Below, piece after piece: positions 1 to 10,620 of a stretch of 64,000 bases of DNA. The DNA comes from Gyrodactylus bullatarudis. Taxonomy: Eukaryota; Platyhelminthes; Monogenea; Gyrodactylidea; Gyrodactylidae. A program made the translations under genes and the position numbers. The first letter of the stretch is position 1; the number at the start of each line of letters is the position of its first letter. The notes beneath the pieces were generated by a model that ran no database searches, was not told the origin of the DNA, and saw nothing but the letters and a program-made list of their open reading frames with translations. The DNA is taken from assembly GCA_012064415.1 (NCBI GenBank), contig SSNU01000223.1, forward strand, positions 186,001 through 250,000, read 5' to 3'.

Positions 1-426
1 CAGTATACAATTTACAACTTCACTATTGTAGAAATTCGATGAAGATTTCTTCCTGATTAATCCTATCTAAAATCAGCGAAAATTCTCTACAGAACTGGAA
101 AATATTATAATATTTAATAATTATAATTATTGACTAGAAGAATAAAATATTTTTGACTTTTAAGAATGTGTAATTATTTTCAAGAATCCTTAGAGCTATT
201 TGATATGAAGCTGAGAATCAAAACATTCTTTTACAAATAAAGATCTCTCGGCATACTTATCAGTCTGATACACGATTTATTGTTGAGTATATTGAATTTT
301 ACATTTAAAATAATCTGGAATGTTTTCATTTAATAACAACTCATGACATTGATAGAGCTTAGCTCAAAGCCATTGTTACTGAACATATGCATTGATGGAA
401 TTATTTTCTGATTTCATTTATTCCAG

Positions 427-3400
427 GAATTCAAATGTGTTACAATTCTTTTCTCTGACATCATAAACTTTACAAAGATCTGTAGTAAGATTGCACCGAT
501 TGAAGTCATGGATATGCTCAATAGGATATATGTCATCTTTGATAAGTTGACGGAAAAATACAATGTTTATAAAGTAAGCTTTTCTTTTGTGATTGATAAA
601 TTGCATTTTGTAAACTAATTTTGTAATTAAAAAAAAGACTTTATCTCAAACTTTAGTAGATAGTGTTCGAACCCCTGTAAATTTGAATTCTTGATAAATA
701 GATTTCAAGTTTTTTTCAAAAATATAAACTTTTTTCTACTAGAAAAGCACAAGAAATATGAGCGATAGAGCTAAAAATACTGCCTATCCCAATTACTGTA
801 ATAGACTTTCTTTCTGATGAGGATTAAAAAAAGTATTTTCTAATGCTTAAATGGAAGTAATGGCCCAGTAGCACTTTGAAGGTTAAAATATTTTTCAAGC
901 TATAATTTATGCCAGATGACATTAAATTTTGGATTCTCACTAAGCTCTCAAAATGGCATTTAAGCAGCTCTACTGTTAATTTGTCAGTTTATCCAATAAG
1001 AAATTTTATTCCACTGAAAAATAAATCTGATGATAAATCGAGAATTCAAAACGAACTATATTAAAGATCAGAAAGGTTGTTGCACGAAACACTTGAAATA
1101 TTAGAACTTTTTGTCTTAAATGAAACATATTTCTTCAACAGTTGAGTTTACATCTTTTCATAGAAACACGCATTGCTAGTTTTTTACAGTTTATGTGTTT
1201 TTTCAAATATCCTATTTGAGAAAAACAATGATATTTTCTAACATGCTAGAAATAAGAGCTGTTATTTTCGTCAGTTTTCTTGAGACTTAGTAACAAACTA
1301 ACATTTTCCAAGAAATAAGGCAGCTTATGATCACAAACTTAGTAACTTGTTAAAAGGTGTCTGATTATTAATATATTGGTATATTTTCTTTATTTTTTCA
1401 ACTACCTGGCAGACGAGCGAATTAAATTAATTCCATCCCTTTTAAAGGAATCTTTCTTAATTCAGTCATTTTATAGGTTGAAACAATCGGCGATGCCTAC
1501 ATGGTCGTGTCAGGTGTTCCCAATCCAAATGAGGATCATGCTGTCCAAATAGCGGATCTTGGCCTTGAAATGATCGATAAACTGAAAAATGTACCACTTT
1601 TACAAAAGTCTCTGTTGAACGAAACCTCTGATCAGTCGACAGTCAGAACTATAAAACACAAAAAGACAAGTAGGTTATGAGTAGATGGAGACGAAAAAAT
1701 AATTATTCACAAAAATCTATATTTTTCCATCAAGAAATAAATATTTTAAAACTTAGATGAAAAATAATTGATTCTTAAGAGAAATTTTCAGATTTTGAGT
1801 TGGCACCAAATTTACATTTTTTGAACTTTCAAAAAATTGCTGGTTTCAGAGGTTGGAAGCCATCAAAAGGATTTCGATAAGACAGGAAAACCGATTATCA
1901 TCATAAAAAGTGTGATAAACTCATTAAACTTTAACGGATTTAGAAAATTGAAAGATGATTTATTATTAGGTTTCATTAAAATAAAAGTGTCATCAACATA
2001 TCTGATGTAAACATTTTTTTCAGACATTTTATTTAATTCTGACCAACCTAGAAAGATGTCTGCTAAAAGAGGACTAAGAGGTGTACCTATAGCTATCCCA
2101 TCTTTCTGGATGAATACTTTGTTTTGAAATGATAACGGAAAGTTTGTACAACAGATCCTAATGAGATAAATGATTTCATAACTTTGCATTTCAAAACCTT
2201 CATGTTCATCAATGAAAGATTTAATAACAGATAATGTCTCCTCAATAGGTATACTAGGAAAAAAAGAGCTTACATCTAATGAAATCATTTCATTTGAACC
2301 GAAATTTATATCCTTAATTCTATCTACAAAAGCGAATGTATTTTTGACAAAATATTTAGCACAATATGCATGTATTGGTTTTAATACATCAATTAACCAC
2401 TTCGCTAAACTATGTTGTGGACATGACGACATATACAAGATCGGCCTTACTGTAAACACCTCCGGAACTACATTATCAATTATTTTGTGTGTCTCTGGAT
2501 GTAAGTACAACCTAGACATCCTGGTATGTTTTTTAGCTATAAAACCTCAAGTTTGATCAGAAATTATTTTCTTATCAAATAGTCCTTTTGCTATTTTGTA
2601 CATATTACGCTCCATAGATTCTATTACCTTGTAATATGACGATCAATCCTGACCTGTATTTATGAATTTAAAGAAACTAAAAATGGTTTATTGACCACTT
2701 TTCTGAAAGAAGAACAAATATTCTTTCGAATGAACTATGACTTATCAAGCTACAATAGTTCATAAAGAAGTTATGACAATTTAAAAATGACTTGTTTTTG
2801 AAAAATATTAAAATTTCCTTAAAAATATAAAAAATATATATAAAAAACGTTTTTTTTAAAAACCACTTACACCGATCGAAGAGAAAAAAGATAGAAACTT
2901 TTATCGAGAAATCATACCCGCAGAATTCAAATATGTTATCGGATTTATGTCATTTCTTGAAATAAATATTTAGACATTTTCAAGGTCTAAAAATTTCTAA
3001 ACTAGAGATTGGTTTATGAAAAAAATTGCATTTTCGTTATCAGCATATTCAATCTCAGCACCTTGAAAAAAATTTCTCTGGGTTTTTAATTTTTTACATG
3101 GTTATTGGGTGATTCTCAGAATCATATTCAGCATATTTGATTTCCTTGTCTTGTTGGGATCCTAAAAATCAACTTTTGATCACTCTCTCACTTTGAAATC
3201 AGTAGAACTTTTCAACTCAGTGTTCAAAATACTGTATTGAGAATTTGGCGCCAAATCGAGATTTTAAATATGCCATAATTTGAAATTAATTAATTATTAA
3301 TTTCCTTAAAAATTGATTATTTTTTTAATTTCTTTTCTTCATGAAGTGATATAGATTCCAAAAAGTCTAGATCAAATTCGATTTCTTGATGGAAATATTG

Positions 3401-6400
3401 AGAACTTTGTAAAAATCACAAATTCCCATTCTCAATGAAGATTCTTTATATTAACTAATTTTAAAAAGTTACCAGCCAATGTTTAGAAAAATTAGATTTT
3501 CGATAATGAAATTTCGGTTTGTATGTCTTGTAACTTGGCCTTGACGATGATAAATGATGCATTGCTAATACGCTTGGACATTTGAGACTTCTTCTTATCA
3601 ATTCCGATTATTTTTCCCTTACAAATTGATTAAATTATGTTATATTTCTTCGTAACAGTATTTTGTCCATAGCAGATATTCGATTCAGTTACCGTCGAGT
3701 CTAAAGAAAAATATGATCTGAGGGAAAATATTTTCGAACTGTCTTAGAGTATCTAACTGAGAAAACAGAATCTTATTGTATTGCACTGTACTGTCTCTCC
3801 AGACTTTTCCTCAATCTAAAAAGTTCATGTTTCCTGTTGCTGGTAGCCATAAGATCGGTGTAAGACATAAAACTAGTTGACAGGAACACTATAAAAATAC
3901 TTATAAAGTTAGCGTTTCACCGATGCTAACCAAAGTTACTTATAGAAGAGAAATCTTTTGAAAATTAGTCAAATATTTTAAAAAGTACTTAGAACGTTAT
4001 TTTAGAAAACCTATTTTTTGAGGCCTTAGAAAGAAATAAAATAAATTTCTATCGTAACACAATAGCTGTAGATTTCAAATATGCAATCGCCTACTCGATG
4101 TAACAGCAATGTTACAATCGTTAAATATTTATATTATTATTTATAATACTACAAACCAATAATATCATGAACTCAATAATCCATTTTGTACACATTTATT
4201 ATTAACAAATCAGAGTACAGAACCTTCATAAACCAATAGAAATAAAGGAGGTTAATTTGTTTAATCACGTGGGTACACAGTTCATATTTCTCTGTGTACA
4301 CCTCGTAGTAAGTCATCAAAAATCATAACTCTCTCTTGTCATCCTCTGTAATGTAATTTTATTAGTCTTTGCTGTAATCATCAATCAATCATACAGTCCT
4401 TAATATCAATATATGGTTCCTCCAACTACAACCTCTTTTTCCTTCATACCAACCACCACATCGATATCTCTCATGGTTTTAAAGATAACAAGTTTTTATC
4501 AAAAATTAAAGAAAACAGTCGACTTTAAAAAATGCTGTGATCTGGTTCAATCTTCACTGGTAATATTATTCAGCAATAATAATTTTAACTCCGACCTTTT
4601 TTATTCTCTTATACATAAATCATCTAGATTAACTATCAATTCCCAAAAGTTTTTCAATGACACTACTCATTTAGACTTTACTTCCCTGAGGTCTTTTGAA
4701 TCTATTGTTTCGAACGATCTTAAGACCAACTCTCAAAGAGGTTGGTCTAAATTCAGAAAATTACTCAACATAAATAAACTCTCATCTATCGTAAATTTCA
4801 CTGACCTAACTGATCAAGCGTTCTGTGATAAAATTAATGATAATTTTATCTTATCCTTCAATAAAGCAGAAAAAATTGATCTCATTCCAACTCAGTCTCC
4901 CCCACCTGTTATCTCTCTAACTGATTTAATTTATTTTTTTAACAAATGTAAAAATAAAAGCAGACTTGATAATCACTTTAACTCCTTTAATCTATTGAAT
5001 AACCTACCGTCCTCATTTTTAAACTTACTTATTCAATTCATTAACCAATGCATTGCATTATGTGATATACCCTCTGAATGGCTTATTGTTAAAATAATCC
5101 CCATTCCCAAGGTTAAAAAATATTCTTGCTATTCCGATCTCAGGCCTATATCATCTTTGAATATTTTCCTTTCAATTTTGGATAGGTTTCTGACCGACGA
5201 AATATCAAAATCACTGCCCCATCCTTTTCCGGATAAAACACAGCACGGTTTCTTATTCGGTAAAAGTACATCTAGTAACATGATTGAGTTCATGAACTAT
5301 ACTCTTCACTTTAAGAAAAATCCTAATCAATTCCTCATTATCCATTTTATAGACATATCTAAGGCATTTGATAAGCTAAAATTCTCTTTTATTAAAAAAA
5401 AGCTTATTCAACTTAACATTTGCCCACATATAATTAATCTAACAATGTTTTTTCTCTCTAATCGGAAACAATTTGTTTCCTTTAACTCCACCACTAGTAA
5501 ACTTGAATCAATCAACTCGGGTGTTCCCCAGGGTTCAATAATCGGTCCACTTCTCTTTAACATTTGCTTCGCTGATATTCAGCTCCTGGAGAACATTGAG
5601 GGTGTTCTCCTTAAATTTGCTGACGATTTCAAATTCGTCTTCAAGGTGAAAAATTCCCTTGATATATTGAAAATAAATCACAACTTCTGTCTTCTTAAAG
5701 GTTCCCTTGAGGCCATGGGGCTCTATATTAATAGAGATAAATGTAAATTGTTACTCCCAGCTGGTCTCCCTGCAACCCTCTCGGAATCTCTTCTACTTCC
5801 TGGAGAAATTGTCTCCTTAACTTTGGACCTGGGTTTCAGTATCTCTGATGGACTTAAAATTGACCCTCTCTCTAATCTCCCTAAAATAAAATCCACTATT
5901 TTCTCAATTCTAAAATTCTCTAGGTCCGTTAATTTAAGGCTTAAGGCTTTCAAAGCTTTAGTCTTAAATAACCTCGATTATATCTCTCCCCTTGTTCCCT
6001 CACTAACTTTTGAAAAATCTCTCGAAATTGAGCATATTCAATCTAGATTCCTCTATTTCTTATATCCTGATTTAGAATCTTATAATTCTCGCATATTAGT
6101 CTCTGGGCTCAACCCTCTCTGGGTTAGAAGATATGCTATTATTGTTAAATCATTTGCTAAATCTGTTAACTTATTTGAAAACTCATATAACCTCAGAAAC
6201 CCCTCTTTTTCAAATCACTATTTACTATCATCATATAATATGATTGATAAAAAATATAAAATATCAGACTGTCACGACCTAACTAATATTAAAACTATAA
6301 TGTCACACATTAGGTCCAAACTTGATTATTCTAAGAGTCTCCTCTATGCTAATCTTCATTAATCCCAGAATGTTTAATGAAATTTCTTGAAAGGTTTATA

Positions 6401-9400
6401 TATTTCTACAATACTCATTACACATATTTCATGAACATAGATTAATCAAATTATTAATTATTTTTTTTTAAATTTTTTTTATCGAACCGCCATATTATAT
6501 CCAGAGATGCTGTGTATATATATTTGTATTTATATTTATTTATTTTATCTTTTATAAATCAATAAAATCATACTTTCTAACAAAAAAAACCACCACATCG
6601 ATATCTCTCATGGTTTTAAAGATAACAAGTTTCAACCTCTATTATCTTTGAATTGCTAAGTCGTCTTTCAAAAAGGAATTCAGGTTATTTTGGTCAGGTT
6701 GAAATGTAATTTGGGACATGAAGGGTTAATGCATATCAAAGGTTGGGAGAAACTCCCCGTTTCCAAGCAAAAAGTTGAATTTCAACAACTGATAGGCTCA
6801 TTTCATTGTGAGACTTAGAAATGAATCTGTTCCTGACTCTCCGGAGAAAAATATAAAGCTAATAGATATGAAGTAAATTCTCATCTCCATCTCAATTAGC
6901 TTCATTAGACAAAAAGTATAATTTCATTATTCATCTCTCTTTAAGTTAAACGATTTAACTCAAAACATTTGAAATCTTTAGTCGGACATAATTGAAAAAA
7001 AACTTGACTGGATTATTCAACTGTAACTCATTAGAAAATTCAAATTAGCTTTTTGATGCATCGCTTGGTTTAGGGGAATCTGCATTCAAGCATACTTAGT
7101 TTATCTCATTTAGAAGATACCCCGAGCAATCTGCCTGCCAAATATCTGGAGAGTTTGCAAACACCGTCCTACTTCAGTTTCTCAACGAAATGGTTACGCT
7201 TCCGTCATTCGAATAGCCAATCAGAGAAAAATATGAAATTCAGCATGATTGGCCTGAAAAATGTGGAAGATGGGGAGGGTTCAGATGAGACAGATTTTGA
7301 GACTTTTCAGGAAACTGATGGAGAATCTAGTCAAATTTCCTTCTCAAAATATGAGCCAGTTAATATAAGGATTGGATGTCATACGGGACCAGTTGTTGCT
7401 GGTGTTGTCGGTGCAAAAATGCCGAGATATTGTCTTTTTGGTGATACTGTCAACACTGCATCACGCATGGAGACAACTAGCCAAGTAATGAACTTTTTTT
7501 ATTTTAGTATTTATAAATACAGTCAATCACCAAGAGAGTTTAAGGAATAGTGGAATCAAAAATCAGACGTAGAGTTGAAAGAATAGTGGAATGTTATGGT
7601 CTATTCGAAGGTGTATAACGTAAATTCATACCCTCACATACATCCATGTATTTCACTCACAGTCTGAACATTGAAATATAGGAAGGGTAATTAAGTCGTA
7701 TGAAAAGTAACGAGTAATTAGCAATGAAATTTTATTTGTTTAACCTGTTTTGACCATGACCTTAAAAATTTAGTTTACTACAATTCATTCATTGAGCATT
7801 TTTAATATCCAAACAGAACATTAGTTACTTTTTTGAACATGAAAAGAACTCGCCTGTCACTTGAGCAAAAACTTAGCATAACACGCTTAAGAGACGATGG
7901 AATAGCCATCAATGATCTTGCTCTTAAATTTTGTTGCTCGGAAAGCCTCATATATAAAATTTTGCATGAGAAAAAAAAATAGAAGAAAGATTTCAGACTG
8001 AAGATCCAAGAACTAAGCGATCATCAATCTACTGTTGCAATAAGATATTTGAAAAAAAGCTTCTTGATATGATCAAAGGATTATCTCAATCTGTTACTCG
8101 TGACATGATATTCGAAATGGCTCAAATAATCATCAAAGAAGAAAAATTAGATGTCACTTTATCAGAAGGCTGGTACATGAGTTTCATGTCAAGACACAAA
8201 GAAAAATTCCAAGTCAGTCGAACTAAACCCCTAACTCTTAAGAGAAAACTGGAAATTACAGAGAAAATAGAACAAGGTTCATCATTGAATGATATCATAT
8301 CAACGGAAAGAGTTTCTTCAACAACTGTAATTCGAATTAATGAAAACCCAAGCACATGTGAGTTTGGAATTCAGCAGAAGTACTCTTCGGATAGAAAGAT
8401 AATCAACTATGCATCAATCTTCAAGGATTTGGATCTTGAATTATTCGATCATGTCAGATTTCTTTCCAACAATAATGGTGTTATTAATAAAAAAGTCCTC
8501 AAGTTAAAAATGTTAGCGCTTTCCGTGGATAAAAATTTCTCCCTCCCAAAGAATCAAAATGCTTTTCTTGACAATTTCATGAAACGACATAACTTAATAG
8601 AAAAAAAAGTAAGATAAATGGTATATTTTTAGATTCATGGTTCTCAGCTAAAAGTTTCAGATGATCTCACTAAATCATTTGGCCAAAGACTTATGTGTAT
8701 GAATGTCTTAGTAATGAATCATGAAAGAATTCTTAACGCAGATGAAACATCTGTCCCTACTGTTTTCCAACCTACAAATGCAGTAGGAGATTCGCGAGGA
8801 TATGGAGAATCTAAATCGCGGATGACTGTTCTTTTGACAATAGACATGTCTGGAGGAAAGTACAAACCTCAAATGATTGGTCACGCTAAGAATCCTAGAG
8901 CTTTTAAGAATAAGATTGTTCCTATTGATTATGCAAGTACAAAAAATGGCTGGACAACCCTTGAGAGTTTTGAAAAATACCTTATATCAATGGATCATCA
9001 GTGTGCTCCTAATTCGATTCTTTTTGTTGACAATTACCCAGCACATAAGTCTGACAAAATATTTGAAAATTTCAAGTAACTTTATTCATTAATTCGTAGG
9101 CTCCAAATGCTTCCACCATGTACGACCTCAAGATTACAGCCTTGTGACTCAATCCTAAATGCTCAGTTCAAAAGAATATATAACGAGGTTATGCTGAAAC
9201 GTGTCTATGATCAGACCGGGGGAATTTTAAAAAAAGATCCAGTTAAATTTGATGCATTTCAAGTAGCCGAAATGATAAATTTGTCCTGGATAAAGATATC
9301 AGAGGATGTGGTAAAAAATCTTTTCATGAAACATTTGGAAAAGCATTGTCAGCTTCTTTTGAATAAAACTGAATAAAAATGTTTGAACACATCAGATAAA

Positions 9401-9959
9401 ATTTTTTATCGTGAATGAAAACATAGTTTACCTTATTAATTAGACCCTTTCTTGCTAATTACTCGTTACTTTTCATACGACTTAATTACCCTTCCTATAT
9501 TTCAATGTTCAGACTGTGAGTGAAATACATGGATGTATGTGAGGGTATGAATTTACGTTATACACCTTCGAATAGACCATAACATTCCACTATTCTTTCA
9601 ACTCTACGTCTGATTTTTGATTCCACTATTCCTTAAACTCTCTTGGTGATTGACTGTACTATAATTATAGTATCACAAAATGTATCTTTAGAATTTGTAT
9701 GACCTGATTCAATCAGAACTCTGATTTCATGCTTAACTTTCAAAGTTTAAGTGTTTTTAGAAAACTCGGTGTAGTTCAGAAAACTATAGTGTTATAATTA
9801 TACGAAAATTTTCAGCCCGGACGAATTCACATAAGTGAGCAGACCAAAACTGAACTAGCTCGCCATCCTTACAAGATAACCTTTCGTAACTCGATGGAGA
9901 TTAAAGGCAAAGGGGAAATGAAAACATACTGGCTTGAAAGAAAAACAAGTAAAGCATGA
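427..9959 (+). CDS. Guanylate cyclase, atypical soluble type (C-terminal catalytic part; 5' end outside window)
   Basis: Four exons are visible: 427-573, 1477-1669, 7114-7484 and 9816-9959 (TGA). All have GT-AG borders and compatible phases, including a codon split 1+2 between exons 2 and 3. The product is a class III cyclase domain that makes cGMP from GTP. Metal-binding Asp residues sit in LFSDI and IGDAY, guanine-selecting Glu and Cys in KVETIG and RYCLFG, and transition-state Asn/Arg in NTASRM, so one chain carries the whole site and could work as a homodimer. The stretch [14 protein letters not shown] resembles Gyc88E/gcy-31-like soluble cyclases more than receptor cyclases, but the N-terminal domains that would settle this lie outside. 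About 110 residues, Ser- and acid-rich, separate EMIDKL from VNIRIG, where roughly 15 are usual. Introns of 0.9, 5.4 and 2.3 kb are filled with transposons. Confidence 0.93.
1863..2690 (-). mobile_element. Penelope-like retroelement fragment (reverse transcriptase)
   Basis: The minus strand encodes an RT domain with LYLHPETHK and VRPIL, then [11 protein letters not shown], then [16 protein letters not shown] and the catalytic YVDD. This motif set, especially the RP-I block and the [14 protein letters not shown] pair, is typical of Penelope-like elements rather than LINEs or LTR elements. The main open frame is 1863-2519. Upstream, in the same frame (about 2525-2640), lies [17 protein letters not shown], separated from it by one in-frame TGA. 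After the FLNPLKFN stretch the protein degenerates and no GIY-YIG endonuclease is visible. It is a dead copy lying antisense in the second visible intron of the cyclase gene. Confidence 0.8.
2700..4450. other. Intronic sequence of the cyclase gene with dispersed repeat
   Basis: No coding exon is visible. Around 3160-3270 there is one copy of a window-wide dispersed repeat recognisable by a block close to TTTGGCGCCAAATCGA next to a run like TTTGAGTTGAAAA; other copies are listed separately. The rest is AT-rich sequence with no feature I can name. Confidence 0.5.
4451..4495 (+). repeat. Left target-site duplication of the LINE (45 bp)
   Basis: These 45 bp, starting AACCACCACATCGATATC and ending GATAACAAGTTT, recur at 6588-6632 just past the 3' tail of the LINE. 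They therefore mark the insertion site. Confidence 0.85.
4496..6587 (+). mobile_element. 5'-truncated non-LTR retrotransposon (LINE, Jockey/CR1-like RT)
   Basis: An open frame running to TAA at 6362 encodes a LINE reverse transcriptase. Recognisable blocks are [65 protein letters not shown] and the catalytic FADDFKF, followed by a thumb region and a C-terminal tail. No endonuclease domain is present, so the copy is 5'-truncated. The 3' UTR ends with an AATAAA-containing stretch and a short A run at about 6580-6587. A 45-bp target duplication flanks it. The frame also reads upstream from a Met codon at 4413, but that part lies in the flank and duplication, not in the element. The RT frame is intact. 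It is inserted in sense orientation in the cyclase intron. Clade assignment is tentative. Confidence 0.88.
6588..6632 (+). repeat. Right target-site duplication of the LINE (45 bp)
   Basis: Perfect copy of 4451-4495. The sequence that follows to about 6730 is related, in inverted orientation, to 19370-19500, so the LINE landed in an older dispersed repeat. Confidence 0.85.
7520..7724 (+). repeat. Left terminal inverted repeat of the Tigger element
   Basis: 205 bp starting CAGTCAATCACCAAGAGAG and ending AACGAGTAATTAGCAA. It matches the reverse complement of 9452-9656 with no difference I can see. Confidence 0.93.
7839..9376 (+). pseudogene. pogo/Tigger transposase (DD30D), split by two 24-nt introns and one frameshift
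   Basis: The N-terminus from ATG 7839 ([17 protein letters not shown]) is a CENP-B/psq-type helix-turn-helix. An A9 run at 7971-7979 breaks the frame; the reading continues in the +1 frame ([15 protein letters not shown]) and joins the 8069-8608 stretch, so one base appears missing. GT-AG segments 8609-8632 and 9076-9099, each exactly 24 nt, interrupt an otherwise continuous protein, and removing them restores homology on both sides. Catalytic Asp residues lie in [18 protein letters not shown] and RLQPCDS; the last two are 30 residues apart, as in pogo/Tigger. Stop is at 9374-9376. Whether the homopolymer shift is real or an assembly error cannot be told here. Confidence 0.85.
9452..9656 (-). 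repeat. Right terminal inverted repeat of the Tigger element
   Basis: Reverse complement of 7520-7724 over 205 bp, ending GGTGATTGACTG before the TA duplication at 9657-9658. Confidence 0.93.
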
Positions 9960-10620
9960 ACAAGGTAATCTTTCAATTTCGTAAAACATATTCATCGAAA
10001 TGTATTTAAACCGGTAGACTATGAGAGATTTAAATTATAATAAATATTTTTTAAATTGAAGATATTTATTTTTCTAATTCAAAGATCTACTTTCAAGTAA
10101 CTTTAGAAAATAAGATATTTTTCAGTTTATTCTTTGTATTCTTTATATTTGATCTCATGAAACAACAAATGGTTATATAATAATAACAAGAATAATAGTA
10201 ATGATAACAATAATAACTGTAAACATTTATGACAAGATATGGAAATATTTTGTTTATACTCCATACATGTAATATATATCGGAAGAATTTCTTATTTTCG
10301 TGCAAGAATATAGCAATAGAAAGACTATGTCTTGAATAAACTGTATGAGCCTCCCTGTCTTGATTTGTCTTGAACATGAAAGGATAAAAATTTAAAAAAG
10401 GTAGAAAGAGAAAATCTCCGAAATTACGTTTCTAGTACATATTTCATGTAACAGTTTTAGAAAGAAGGGAAGCATGGAGAAAAAAGAGAAATCAATATTT
10501 CTTCTCTTGTTGTACAAGAGGTTTGAGTACTTTAAATAATTTTAATAATGATAATAATAGGATAGTAGTTTATTCAAGTTTCTGTTTCGATTTTGAATGG
10601 GAAGAGGGGAGATTTTTCTG
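9960..10620. other. Convergent 3' intergenic spacer
   Basis: AT-rich spacer between the stop codon of the cyclase (+) and that of the abLIM-like gene (-). It presumably contains both 3' UTRs. I see no gene or repeat I can support. Confidence 0.5.

Larger units (their letters stand above)
7520..9656 (+). mobile_element. pogo/Tigger-family DNA transposon with 205-bp inverted repeats
   Basis: The element begins CAGTCAATCACC and ends with its reverse complement, and is flanked by TA at 7518-7519 and 9657-9658, the target duplication of Tc1/mariner-pogo elements. The terminal inverted repeats 7520-7724 and 9452-9656 look identical over all 205 bp, implying a young insertion. Inside is one DD30D transposase gene. 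It lies wholly within the third visible intron of the guanylate cyclase, in the same orientation. Confidence 0.95.

Noticed and set aside
784..840. CTGATGAG followed by an A-rich tract, like a ribozyme core (also near 19630)
   Set aside because: No GAAA core in place, no stem I partner and no palindromic stem III, so these are not called hammerheads.
2212..2556. 114-codon plus-strand frame
   Set aside because: It is the antisense shadow of the Penelope-like RT.
4413..4495. Start of the LINE protein
   Set aside because: This segment is flank and target duplication, not element sequence.
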